A DNA stretch of 64,000 nucleotides, from the NCBI GenBank assembly GCA_031429355.1, contig JANOZM010000013.1, positions 620,001 to 684,000 on the forward strand, in the 5' to 3' direction. The stretch's first letter is position 1, and the number at the start of each line of letters is the position of its first letter. This stretch comes from JANOZM01 sp031429355. GTDB taxonomy: Bacteria; Pseudomonadota; Gammaproteobacteria; Burkholderiales; Burkholderiaceae_E. Below are positions 33,959 to 42,927 of this stretch, one piece after another. Position numbers and translations under genes: made by a program. The notes below the pieces were generated by a model. The model did no database searches. It saw nothing but the letters and a program-made list of their open reading frames with translations, and had not been told where the DNA came from.

Positions 33959-34552
33959 TTATGAAACGTTTAGTTTTAACGCGGTTTGGGCTAAACGTCG
34001 ACCTTGCGCTTTTGCTAATTCAATTTCGTGTTCAGATAGTTGCGTTTGATCATTAAAAGCATGGTGTGTAACTCCGTACGGTGACCCACCACTAGAGGTC
34101 GTGGTAAGCGCAGTTTCGCTGTAGGGAATGCCCATCACTAAGGCCCCGTGATGTAGTAAAGGCAACATCATGCTAAGCAGGGTAGTTTCTTGGCCACCGT
34201 GGGCACTGGTGCTTGAAGTAAACACACAAGCGGGTTTGCCAATAAGTGCACCTTTTAACCAAAGACCAGCTGTTTGATCGATAAAGTGTTTCATGGCGTC
34301 GGCCATATTGCCAAAGCGAGTCGGCGAGCCTAAAGCTAACGCCTGACATTGCTCAAGATCGTTTAACGTGCAATAAGGTGAACCGTTAGAAGGCACGGCC
34401 GGTTCGAGCGCTTGCGCAACGCTAGTGACAGGAGGAACCGTGCGTAAAATGGCTTCACATCCCGCGACAGATTCCACGCCCTCGGCAATTTTTTCGGCTA
34501 ACAAACGCGTGCTGCCGCGTCGACTGTAATAGAGTATAAGAACTTTAATCAT
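33959..34552 (-). CDS. wrbA: NAD(P)H:quinone oxidoreductase, WrbA type
   Basis: Flavodoxin-fold FMN enzyme that reduces quinones by two electrons. 197 residues with the FMN phosphate loop YYSRRGSTRLLAE (8-20), the GSPTRFGNMADAMKHFIDQT segment and STSAHGGQETTLLSMMLPLL, both typical of WrbA. Its ATG (34550-34552) overlaps the possible start of yihY on the opposite strand. Confidence 0.92.
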   Translation of the reverse strand: MIKVLILYYSRRGSTRLLAEKIAEGVESVAGCEAILRTVPPVTSVAQALEPAVPSNGSPYCTLNDLEQCQALALGSPTRFGNMADAMKHFIDQTAGLWLKGALIGKPACVFTSSTSAHGGQETTLLSMMLPLLHHGALVMGIPYSETALTTTSSGGSPYGVTHHAFNDQTQLSEHEIELAKAQGRRLAQTALKLNVS

Positions 34553-35858
34553 GAACCATTATAGGATGCCTGCACTGTACGCGCGACTCATTCAATTGCC
34601 TTTGCTCGAATTTGTGCGCTTAGTCGCGCGCCGAATCGCGCAACTGCGTTTGGCGCAAACAGCGGCTAGCTTGGCGTCACTTAGCTTGTTAGCCTTGGTT
34701 CCAGTGCTCAGTATGGGGTTTTGGGTGTTAGCGTTATCGCCAAGTTTTGGGCGTTTGCGCGATGTGTTTTTAAAACTTATCGAGCAATTTATGTTGCCCA
34801 CGGTTAGCTCAACCGTGGTGAAGTATTTAAATCAATTTGCTATGCGTGGAGCCGATCTACCTATCGTTGGCGTGTTGGGTTTTTTGGTTACGGCCGTTAT
34901 TGCTTTAAGTACCGTAGAAAAAACAATCCACTTGATCTGGCAAGTACCGAACCGACGTTCGTGGTGGCGGCGTCTTTGGCTGTATGCCTTCATTTTGGCC
35001 GGTGGGCCGCTGTTGCTAGCCACAGGTTTTGCGCTGACCGTTGGTTTAGGCGCACCGTTAGTAGAGTTTTTTATTCAGTCGTTAACCAACACGCGGCAAG
35101 AGCGGCGCGAACTAAGCTCGGTACTTAATTTGATTTGGCCTTTTGTGCTGAGTTGCTTTGCCTTAACTTGGGCTTATCGCATGGTGCCCAGCGTGCCAGT
35201 ACGGTGGTTGGCAGCGCTACTAGGCGGGTTTGTAAGCACTGTGTTGCTAAGTTTTTTAAAAATTGCTTTAACTTGGTATTTCATTGCGTTCCCCAGCTTT
35301 AAAACAGTGTACGGAACCCTCGCCACTTTACCTATTTTATTGCTCTGGCTCAATGCAATGTGGTTAGTTATTTTGATAGGTGCAATTGTGGTTGCCTCGA
35401 TTGAAGGATTCGAAGAAGAGCGAATTGGGCGCCGTTGGTTGCCCGTTAATATGGGCAAAGGTTTAGTAGGCCGCGTAATGTCGGCACAAGAGCTATATTC
35501 GATTGCGCTTGGGTTGCGCACGGAATTGCTTGACCCGGCTGAATTGGCAAAACTAGCAGCTTTAAACAAGGATTGTTGGTTCGAATGGAAGAACTTAAAA
35601 TCGATCCGGGTATTGCATCCAACAACCGCTTGGACGGTGTTGGAGTTTCTTAAAACTGGGCAGTTTGTGCAAATTGGCACTTTTCCAGGAATGCAATTTG
35701 GCACGTCCCTTCGCCTTACCGATTCTTTGTTGATTCGCTGGAATACTTCTAAAAAATCAAACACTCCTGTTAACGATCCGACGCTACCGAGTGAAACCAT
35801 TGCGTTACGGGAGTTTATTTGGAACGGCTCGATGCTTGTTAAGCCCGCGGTCCACTAG
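34551..35858 (+). CDS. YihY/BrkB-family inner membrane protein
   Basis: 435 residues with about six transmembrane helices in the first ~290 residues and a soluble C-terminal domain, as in the longer betaproteobacterial YihY proteins. The pattern ALVPVLSMGFWVLALSPSF, then KWW/SWWRRLWLYAFILAGGPLLL, marks the family. YihY was formerly called RNase BN, wrongly. Start is either ATG 34551, which overlaps the wrbA start, or ATG 34566, which has AGG just upstream. The end overlaps the next, convergent gene by 4 bases. Confidence 0.88.
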   Translation: MNHYRMPALYARLIQLPLLEFVRLVARRIAQLRLAQTAASLASLSLLALVPVLSMGFWVLALSPSFGRLRDVFLKLIEQFMLPTVSSTVVKYLNQFAMRGADLPIVGVLGFLVTAVIALSTVEKTIHLIWQVPNRRSWWRRLWLYAFILAGGPLLLATGFALTVGLGAPLVEFFIQSLTNTRQERRELSSVLNLIWPFVLSCFALTWAYRMVPSVPVRWLAALLGGFVSTVLLSFLKIALTWYFIAFPSFKTVYGTLATLPILLLWLNAMWLVILIGAIVVASIEGFEEERIGRRWLPVNMGKGLVGRVMSAQELYSIALGLRTELLDPAELAKLAALNKDCWFEWKNLKSIRVLHPTTAWTVLEFLKTGQFVQIGTFPGMQFGTSLRLTDSLLIRWNTSKKSNTPVNDPTLPSETIALREFIWNGSMLVKPAVH

Positions 35859-36652
35859 AAACTACCGCTAGACAGCCACTGTTTCATCGCATTTAAAACA
35901 GCATCGGGGCGCTCGGCCATAACCGCGTGCCCCGCTTTTTCAATCGCCACTAATTGGGCCGGTTTAGGAAATAATTGTTGTAGTTTTACGGCCGCTTTCA
36001 GGGGTGTCATTGCATCGCTCGCGCCCTGGATAATGAGACAGGGCTTGTTAAATTGTGCAGCCCGTTCTGACCCTTGGGCATACGAATTGCAAGCCAAAAA
36101 GTCGTTCAAAAGAACGCCCGGCGCTTGCCGTTCCATTAAGCGCAAATTTTGCACATAGGTTGAAAACCCGGGTCCTGGGTTTCCGGGGCGCTGGGCAATA
36201 GTGCTGTTAGACCAAGCATTAATTTGGGCTATTGCAGCAGCTTCGTTATCGCGAATTAAATTGAGCAATGCGTCCGAAACTTTCATCGGTGCACTGGTAC
36301 CTACAAGGCACAGTGCAGGGACGCGCTGAGGGGCAATTGCACTAAGTTCTAACCCAATTAACGAACCCATCGAATGGCCAACTGGAATAAATTGGTCAAT
36401 CCCAATAGTGTCTAATTGCTTTAGTACTGCCTCGGCCATCGTCCCGACGCTTGCGCAAAGGGTAGCGTTTGATCGACCATGGCCCGGCAAATCGACCGCG
36501 ACTACGTTAAAGCCGTGGTGCGCAAAATAACGTGATTGCAATATCCACACACTGTGGTCGTGTTGTGCTCCGTGAATAAATACGAGGGTGTTTCGGTTAG
36601 GTTGGTGGGGCTTGCCACCGCTGTAAAAGTAATTTTGTTGGGTTGCGATCAT
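35855..36652 (-). CDS. Alpha/beta-fold hydrolase
   Basis: 265 residues, cytoplasmic. HGAQHDHSVW gives the oxyanion region, GHGRS a family motif, GHSMGSL the nucleophile elbow (Ser about 94), and the catalytic Asp and His are in GASDAMTP and KAGHAVMAERP. Such proteins include esterases and C-C hydrolases; the substrate cannot be told. I considered BchO, a PGC hydrolase, but the distance from bch genes and next neighbour metY speak against it. Follows the sulfhydrylase gene by 6 bases, so both are probably cotranscribed. Confidence 0.8.
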   Translation of the reverse strand: MIATQQNYFYSGGKPHQPNRNTLVFIHGAQHDHSVWILQSRYFAHHGFNVVAVDLPGHGRSNATLCASVGTMAEAVLKQLDTIGIDQFIPVGHSMGSLIGLELSAIAPQRVPALCLVGTSAPMKVSDALLNLIRDNEAAAIAQINAWSNSTIAQRPGNPGPGFSTYVQNLRLMERQAPGVLLNDFLACNSYAQGSERAAQFNKPCLIIQGASDAMTPLKAAVKLQQLFPKPAQLVAIEKAGHAVMAERPDAVLNAMKQWLSSGSF

Positions 36653-36658
36653 ATTGAT

Positions 36659-37960
36659 TTACTTTCGAGTTTTCTCGACGGCTTTTAAGCCTCGGCTTAA
36701 ATCGTCAATTAAGTCTTTTGGGTCTTCAAGGCCGACCGAAATTCGCAAAGTTCCGCCACCAATTCCTGCGGCGGCAAGTGCTGCTGCGTCCATCCTAAAG
36801 TGAGTAGTCGATGCTGGGTGGATAATTAAAGAACGGGCATCGCCCACATTGGCTAAGTGCGAGAACACATTTAGCGCTTCGACAAATGCAATGCCACCGG
36901 CTCGATCGGTATTTAGCTCGAAACTAAACACCGAACCACAACCTTTGGGTAGTAGTTTTTGTGCCAATGAATGATCTCGGTGCGAGGGTAAGCCGGGATA
37001 AGAGACCGTTTTAACTAACGGGTGTGCTTCTAAAAATTGCGCAATTTGCATCGCGTTTGCGACGTGTTTTTCCATACGCAAAGGCAGGGTTTCAATACCT
37101 TGCAAAATTTGAAAAGCGTTCATTGGGCTTAAACAAGCACCAAAATCGCGAAGTCCTTCGCGGCGCGCCCGTAACAACAATGGTGCCACGGTGGACTCTT
37201 CAGCAAACACCATATTGTGAAAGCCTGCATAGGGCTCCGTAAGTTCGGGGTAACGGTCGGTTTTGCTGTAATCAAAACGACCGCCATCGACCAATAGGCC
37301 CGCCATTGCAGTGCCGTGGCCACATAAAAACTTGGTGGCCGAGTGATACACCAAATCGGCACCAAGCGTTATTGGACGCATTAACGACGGGGTCGTAAAG
37401 GTTGAATCGACCATTAGCAAGCATCGCGCAGCCTTTGCAATTTCTGCCAAATCGGGAACATTCAAGACGTCTAGCCCGGGGTTGCCCAAGGTTTCTCCAA
37501 ACAACAGTCTGGTTGTGGGCCGAATGGCTTGCCGCCACGCATTCATGTCGCTTGGATCTACAAAGGTTGTTTCAATTCCAAATCGGCGCATGGTGTAGTG
37601 GAGCAAGTTATGGCTGCCACCGTACAGTGCGCGTGAGGACACAATATGACTTCCGGCGCTACACACGGTGGCAATTGCTAAATGCAATGCAGCTTGGCCA
37701 CTAGCCGTTGCAATCGCACCGACCCCTTGCTCTAGCGCGCTAATTCGTTCCTCTAAAACTGCGTTTGTCGGGTTGCTAATGCGCGAGTAAACATGGCCGG
37801 ATTGTTCCATATTAAATAACGCAGCGGCATGGTCCGAATCTTGAAACTGAAATGCTGTTGACCAATAAATCGGGGTGGCCCGAGCACCTGTGGTTGGGTC
37901 TGGTCGAGCGCCTGCGTGCAAGGCCAAAGTGGCATGTTCAAAAAAGTCGTTGGGGTTCAT
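36659..37960 (-). CDS. O-acetylhomoserine/O-succinylhomoserine sulfhydrylase, PLP enzyme
   Basis: Cys/Met-metabolism PLP enzyme. 433 residues, typical of O-acetylhomoserine sulfhydrylase (MetY). PLP-binding Lys210 is in YHSATKFLCGHG; SRISNPTN and ALYGGSHNLL are family motifs. Forms homocysteine from an activated homoserine and sulfide, for methionine synthesis. MetZ, the succinyl-specific form, is usually ~390-400 residues, so MetY is favoured. No SAM riboswitch pattern seen in the 264-base upstream region. Confidence 0.85.
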   Translation of the reverse strand: MNPNDFFEHATLALHAGARPDPTTGARATPIYWSTAFQFQDSDHAAALFNMEQSGHVYSRISNPTNAVLEERISALEQGVGAIATASGQAALHLAIATVCSAGSHIVSSRALYGGSHNLLHYTMRRFGIETTFVDPSDMNAWRQAIRPTTRLLFGETLGNPGLDVLNVPDLAEIAKAARCLLMVDSTFTTPSLMRPITLGADLVYHSATKFLCGHGTAMAGLLVDGGRFDYSKTDRYPELTEPYAGFHNMVFAEESTVAPLLLRARREGLRDFGACLSPMNAFQILQGIETLPLRMEKHVANAMQIAQFLEAHPLVKTVSYPGLPSHRDHSLAQKLLPKGCGSVFSFELNTDRAGGIAFVEALNVFSHLANVGDARSLIIHPASTTHFRMDAAALAAAGIGGGTLRISVGLEDPKDLIDDLSRGLKAVEKTRK

Positions 37961-38224
37961 AAAAGGTCAATATTAATAAAGTAGGGAGATTCTTTTTGAG
38001 ACCCATCAGTTAAGGGTCGAAAAGTCGACGCCAAAGTCATTGAGCATGATTTTAAGTGATGTTGAGAATTAGTGTCGACTATTCGACCGCCGATCCGAAT
38101 TGCAATCGCGTCTGTCTTTCCTTTCGTGACGCCCTTCTCGGCAAGGTCGATCATTTGTGTTCATGCGCTCAATTTGCAATTTGGCTTGAGCAGACGCAAG
38201 GGCAATAATTGTGAGAAAAAACTA

Positions 38225-39418
38225 ATGTTAAGTAATAAACCCCGTTTTCGAGTAGCGGTAGCCGGCCTAGATCTACGTGATGTTCGCCTAATCGAAATTG
38301 TGTTTAAGCACAGCCAATACAATCGATACGAGTTTGTTTTAGTGAACCATATTGCGGTTGGCGAGGTGGATTTGTTGATCGCCAATGCTCACGACAGTGA
38401 TGGTAATGCGGCCATTAGTGCCTTGCGCCAAAGCGAGGTGCATATTCCCGTCATCGCGGCTGTTCCACGAGGTGAATCGAGCTCTTCTAAGCATGCAATT
38501 TCGATTGATCGCCTAACTTTGCAGCTATTACCAATAATGAATCGAGTGGTCGAACTCGATCTGTTATCGCCCGAAACGGTTCCAATGGATGCTGCTGCGC
38601 GTGCCTCTATGGCTGCAGCCGAGCGTCAAGCTCGGTTAAATGTGCCTCAGTTCGATCCGGTCGGTATGAATGCGCCGCGTGCTAATGCACCGAAGGAAAT
38701 TCCTCGGTATAACGTGCCAGTTTCAACACCCTTAAGCCAACAATTAGCAGCCCGAACTGATGAAATGCAAGCTTCACGTCGCGCTGCAGAAGAACAGTTT
38801 GCGCGAAATCAACAACAAGCTCAGTCTCAAGCTGCGGCTCAACTGGCTCACCGAGCGCAAGTTTCAGCGGCCGCTGCCGCCAGTGCGGTTAAGCCAAATT
38901 TAGTGGCGTTTCCGGGTCCAAAAAAGGCTGGCGAAGCTTTGCGGGTTTTGGTTGTTGATGACAGCCCAACGGTTCGCCAGCAATTAGGTGGAGCTTTGGA
39001 AAAGATGGGTTTTATGGTCGAACTAGCCGCAACCGGCACTGACGCCTTAAAACGCCTTGAAGTACATCATTTTGATCTTGCTTTAGTTGACGTAATCATG
39101 CCCGAAATGGACGGTTACAAGCTCACCCGCGAAATTAAGAAAGACAAAAAGCGTAAAGGCATGCCGGTGATTATTCTTACCAGCAAATCTTCACCTTTTG
39201 ACTTAGCCCGTGGCGCATTAGCAGGTTGTGACTCGTTCTTAACCAAACCAGTTCCCCTAAAAGCGCTACAAGACGCAATTATCAAGCACCTCAGAAAATC
39301 GCTGGCTATTGACGATCTGAGTAGTTTATTGAATTTAGATCCTAATAAACCAGCGGCAGTTAAGCAACCCCCAGCGCTGCGTGAAACAAATCCAGTGGCC
39401 AGTTCGGCTTCGCACTAA
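38225..39418 (+). CDS. PilG-like response regulator with extra N-terminal domain
   Basis: A C-terminal receiver domain (about bases 38935-39300) has the acidic pair in LRVLVVDDSPTVRQQ, phospho-Asp in LALVDVIMPEMDG and Lys in SFLTKPVPL. In front are ~110 residues resembling a receiver in secondary-structure pattern (FRVAVAGLDLRDVRLIEIVF, then EVDLLIANAHD) but without the full acidic pocket, then an Ala/Gln-rich, probably coiled linker. Start ATG 38225 is chosen because earlier in-frame codons look non-coding. First gene of the chemosensory operon; likely partner of the CheA at 42924. Confidence 0.8.
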   Translation: MLSNKPRFRVAVAGLDLRDVRLIEIVFKHSQYNRYEFVLVNHIAVGEVDLLIANAHDSDGNAAISALRQSEVHIPVIAAVPRGESSSSKHAISIDRLTLQLLPIMNRVVELDLLSPETVPMDAAARASMAAAERQARLNVPQFDPVGMNAPRANAPKEIPRYNVPVSTPLSQQLAARTDEMQASRRAAEEQFARNQQQAQSQAAAQLAHRAQVSAAAAASAVKPNLVAFPGPKKAGEALRVLVVDDSPTVRQQLGGALEKMGFMVELAATGTDALKRLEVHHFDLALVDVIMPEMDGYKLTREIKKDKKRKGMPVIILTSKSSPFDLARGALAGCDSFLTKPVPLKALQDAIIKHLRKSLAIDDLSSLLNLDPNKPAAVKQPPALRETNPVASSASH

Positions 39419-39434
39419 GTAAAAGAGAAAACAA

Positions 39435-39794
39435 ATGAAACAAGTTCTAATCGTTGATGATTTAGCAACCGAACGTGAGAAAATTAGTGGTATTTTGCGC
39501 GATGCGGGTTGTAACGTAACTGTCGCTTCTAATGGACAAGAAGCTTTAGAATTAGCCAAAAGCACTCGCCCAAATATCATTTTTATGGACATCATCATGC
39601 CCCAAATGGACGGTTACCAAGCTTGCCGCAAGTTAATGCAAGACGCCGATACAAAAATGATTCCAGTAGTTTTTGTTTCTACAAAATCGCAGCGCGCCGA
39701 TCACGTGTGGGCCAAAATGCAAGGTGGGCGCGATCTAATTGCTAAGCCTTACGAAGAAAGCAGTGTTTTAGACGCACTAAAATACGCCGCCTAA
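39435..39794 (+). CDS. pilH: PilH-like single-domain response regulator
   Basis: 119 residues, a stand-alone receiver: Asp8-Asp9 (LIVDDLATEREK), phospho-acceptor Asp52 (IIFMDIIMPQMDG), signalling Thr/Ser in VFVSTKS and Lys in LIAKPYEES. Sequences of this type (PilH) control retraction of type IV pili or act as a phosphate sink. Preceded by AAAGAGAAAAC and 16 bases after the previous gene. Confidence 0.88.
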   Translation: MKQVLIVDDLATEREKISGILRDAGCNVTVASNGQEALELAKSTRPNIIFMDIIMPQMDGYQACRKLMQDADTKMIPVVFVSTKSQRADHVWAKMQGGRDLIAKPYEESSVLDALKYAA

Positions 39795-39799
39795 TCCCT

Positions 39800-40288
39800 A
39801 TGCAAAATACCGCCTCAAAATCTACACAATTCGCGACCCAAATCGCGGGCGTGCCCGTTCTTATCGCGAGCGACTGGGCTTCAGAATATTTCGAGAGTTT
39901 TGAAGTATTTCCGTTGCCTAGCGCAAGCGCGTGCCTAATTGGTATTGCGCAAGTACGTGGTGAGGTGGTCCCCGTTTTTGATCCAACCAATAACTATTCG
40001 CTAGTTACCCATGCACGCCGTAAGGTGTCGCTGATGATCGTAAAAACTAGCGGCGGAATACTCGGTTTTGCGGTGGAGTCAGAGCCACTACCAATACAGC
40101 TGGGTGGCCCAGCGTACTCGGGAGTACCCCAGGTTACTTTTACTGGTGCGTTAAGCCAACCGCAAATGGGCAATGTGATTAGCAACGATAGTAAAGTTGC
40201 CAGTGTTTCTAAAATTTGGTGGCAACTAGACATCGACAATTTTTTCAACGAGTTAAACAAAAACAGCAATCAAGCGGTTGCTGCATAA
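39800..40288 (+). CDS. pilI: CheW-like adaptor (PilI)
   Basis: 162 residues of CheW fold: LIGIAQVRGEVVPVFDP is the typical core strand pair, and KVSLMIVKTSGGILGFAVES follows. It links the receptor to the hybrid CheA. In the Pil-Chp order pilG-pilH-pilI-pilJ-chpA this gene is pilI. Only 5 bases follow pilH. Confidence 0.85.
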   Translation: MQNTASKSTQFATQIAGVPVLIASDWASEYFESFEVFPLPSASACLIGIAQVRGEVVPVFDPTNNYSLVTHARRKVSLMIVKTSGGILGFAVESEPLPIQLGGPAYSGVPQVTFTGALSQPQMGNVISNDSKVASVSKIWWQLDIDNFFNELNKNSNQAVAA

Positions 40289-40353
40289 AACACAGGCGTG
40301 TTTCCAGACAACGTATTTGGTTTTCAACAAAATAATTTTGCAAAAAAAGAAAA

Positions 40354-42927
40354 ATGAACTCAACACCAGCCCAACCTAAAGAATCAGCTTTTAGTGCATT
40401 TGCCAAAGGTAAATCCCAAAAAGATACCTCAGTTTCTACCCGCATCCGAATCGGTACTTTGCTTTTGGCTTTAGTACCATTGGTTGGTGCGGTTACAGCG
40501 CTAACAATTTGGAACTCGGCTTCAGACCGTTTGCGAACCCAAACTCGTATTCAAGAACAGTTAAATTCATTGCGCCAAGTTAAGTCGCAACAGATTCAAG
40601 ACTATTTTGAAAACTATTCGCGCTTAATGCAGCAAACCGCTTCAACGCCAGCAACAATTGATGCGGCTAAAGCACTAACGGCGAGTTTTGCTCAATTAAA
40701 AACAAAGGCTGAGAAAAATTTACCCGCTTTAAAAACGGAATTAAAGAGTTACTACGCTGGCCCATTTGCCCAAGAGTACAGCAAGCGTACTGGTGCGGCT
40801 CCCGAAAAAATTGCCGAGTTGGTCGATAAATTATCGGACGAAACCGTTGTTGCCCAGCATTTGTATATTGCAAGCAACCCAAAGCAATTGGGTAAAAAGG
40901 GTGAGCTCGATCAACGCGATGATGGTTCAGAATATTCTAAAGCGCACGGTCAGTTTCACGGTACTGCACGTTCTGTTGTTGAAAAGTTTGGTTTGTATGA
41001 CTTCTTCTTGGTCGATCCAACTACCGGTTATGTCGTATACAGTTACTTTAAAGAGATTGACTACGGTACCAGCCTAGTCGATGGCCCTTATGCCAAAACT
41101 CCGTTGGGCGAAGCGTTTCAGGCTGTTCGTAAAGCGTCTAAAGCCGATCAAGTTTGGCTAACTGACTTTGCGACCTATTTTCCTTCGTATGAAGATCAAG
41201 CAACTTTTATATCAGTGCCAATTTTTGATGGCACTAAAGTAGTTGCTGTAGCGATCGTTCAGGTACCAATTGATCAGATTAATCAATTAATGAGCTTTAA
41301 CAAGCAGTGGGAGTCTGCTGGCTTGGGTAAGACGGGTGAGTCTTATTTGGTTGGTTCCGATTCTTCGCCCCGTTCAATTTCGCGCGGTATGGCCGAAAAA
41401 CCTGAAGCATTTGTTAACAGCCTTAAAGACTTGTTGCCAGAGCAAGCGTTAAAAGCAATAGCTTCTTCAAAGTCGGACATCGGATTGCGTAAATTGGAAT
41501 CGGAAGGTATTCGCCAATCGATCGCTGGTACTACCGGAAGTCAATCTTATCAAAACTATGCTCGACAAGATGTGATTGGAAGTTTTGCTCCTGTACAACT
41601 GTTGAACCAAAAGTTTGGTTTAATTGTTGAAGCTGGAAAAGAAGAAGCCTTTGCGTCGCTAACTGCTGACGTATTTAAAACAGTTGCCGCGGCTTTGGGT
41701 ATGTTGTTGCTAGTAGCTGCTGCTGCTGTTTACTTTGCTCGAAAAATTTCAGCCTCTGTTACCGAACCTTTGAAAACATTGCAAGGTACCGTTGTCAAGT
41801 TGCAAGAGGGTGACTTTAATGCCCGTACTGGTTTAAAAACAACCGACGAATTTGGTTCCTTGGGCAAAGAGTTGGATAAGTTGCTCGACGAGCGTTTGGC
41901 CGTTCTGCAAGAGGCGTCACTTGAAAATGAACGTCTTAACAACTCCGTGGTTGATATTATGCAAGCGGTTGGAACGATTGCGACTACCAAAGACTTAACG
42001 GCTCGTGTTCCGGTGGCAGAAGATTTAACAGGCGCAATTGCCGATGCGATGAACTTGCTAAACGAAGAGACTGGTCGCGTACTAGGTAACGTAGCACGAG
42101 TTTCGCGCGATGTTGCAACCGCCTCTGAAGCGTTGAAAGCACAGTCTGATATTGCTACTAACGCTTCAGTACGAGAGCAAGCCGAGGTTGATCAAGCCGC
42201 TCGCGAGCTAGGTCAAGCTGCACAATCGTTAGGCATGATTGCCGAACGCGCAACTGTTTGTAACGAATCAGCCGAGCGTGCGGTACAAGCCACAAAAGAA
42301 TCGTTGGCTATTGTTAACTTAACCGTGGAAGGCGTTGCAGCCTCGCGTGAGATGATTCGCGAAACTGAGAAACGTATTAAGCGCTTGGGCGAACGCTCGC
42401 AAGAGATTAGCCAGGTGGTTGGAATTATTCAAAACATCGCCGAACGAACTGGTATTCTTGCGTTAAATGCGTCGATGCATGCCGCGTCAGCCGGTGAGGC
42501 TGGTCGTAGCTTCTCGATGGTTGCGGACGAGGTTAAACGCCTTTCCGAAAGTGCCCGAGATTCGACTTCGCAAATTTCACGTCTAATTAGTGCAATTCAA
42601 AACGAGACTAAAGAAACTGTTGTTACGATGAACCAAGCGATTACGCAAGTTGTAGAAATTAACCGATTGGCTGATGAAGCGTCTGCCGGTATGGTTCGTA
42701 CGCAGCAAGAAACCAACGCGTTAGCGGATAACGTACGTGCGATTTCGACGACTTCACGTGAACAAGCGCGAGCTGGTGCTTCCCTAATTGATCGTGCACG
42801 CTTGATTCAAGAGGCTAGTGCTGAGACAGCACGCCAATTGTCTGCTCAGGCAGATGAGACCCGTCGTTTGACCGAATATTCTCGCTCGTTAATCGACGAA
42901 GTTAGCGTCTTCAAGTTGCCACAATGA
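40354..42927 (+). CDS. Methyl-accepting chemotaxis protein of the pilus operon (PilJ position)
   Basis: 857 residues. Transmembrane helix about 33-51 (LLLALVPLVGAVTALTIW), a ~370-residue periplasmic region that looks Cache-like (YDFFLVDPTTGYVVYSYFKE, then FISVPIFDGTKVVAVAIVQV), a second helix about 447-463, HAMP (VTEPLKTLQGTVVKLQEGDF), and a long signalling coiled coil with hairpin GILALNASMHAASAGEAGRS. The position is that of pilJ, but the sensor differs from the usual PilJ domain, so I leave the symbol out. It ends overlapping the CheA gene by 4 bases. Confidence 0.88.
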   Translation: MNSTPAQPKESAFSAFAKGKSQKDTSVSTRIRIGTLLLALVPLVGAVTALTIWNSASDRLRTQTRIQEQLNSLRQVKSQQIQDYFENYSRLMQQTASTPATIDAAKALTASFAQLKTKAEKNLPALKTELKSYYAGPFAQEYSKRTGAAPEKIAELVDKLSDETVVAQHLYIASNPKQLGKKGELDQRDDGSEYSKAHGQFHGTARSVVEKFGLYDFFLVDPTTGYVVYSYFKEIDYGTSLVDGPYAKTPLGEAFQAVRKASKADQVWLTDFATYFPSYEDQATFISVPIFDGTKVVAVAIVQVPIDQINQLMSFNKQWESAGLGKTGESYLVGSDSSPRSISRGMAEKPEAFVNSLKDLLPEQALKAIASSKSDIGLRKLESEGIRQSIAGTTGSQSYQNYARQDVIGSFAPVQLLNQKFGLIVEAGKEEAFASLTADVFKTVAAALGMLLLVAAAAVYFARKISASVTEPLKTLQGTVVKLQEGDFNARTGLKTTDEFGSLGKELDKLLDERLAVLQEASLENERLNNSVVDIMQAVGTIATTKDLTARVPVAEDLTGAIADAMNLLNEETGRVLGNVARVSRDVATASEALKAQSDIATNASVREQAEVDQAARELGQAAQSLGMIAERATVCNESAERAVQATKESLAIVNLTVEGVAASREMIRETEKRIKRLGERSQEISQVVGIIQNIAERTGILALNASMHAASAGEAGRSFSMVADEVKRLSESARDSTSQISRLISAIQNETKETVVTMNQAITQVVEINRLADEASAGMVRTQQETNALADNVRAISTTSREQARAGASLIDRARLIQEASAETARQLSAQADETRRLTEYSRSLIDEVSVFKLPQ

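Noticed and set aside
35855..36652. Alpha/beta hydrolase as BchO
   Set aside because: BchO genes lie beside bchD/bchI; this gene is coupled to a sulfhydrylase gene and separated from the PGC by eight unrelated genes.
38072..38224. Upstream in-frame extension of the first chemosensory regulator
   Set aside because: The residues do not resemble a protein start or a domain, while ATG 38225 gives a clean N-terminus; the region is more likely promoter.
37961..38224. SAM riboswitch before the sulfhydrylase gene
   Set aside because: Looked for because of the methionine pathway; no conserved stem or pseudoknot pattern was recognised in the 264 bases.
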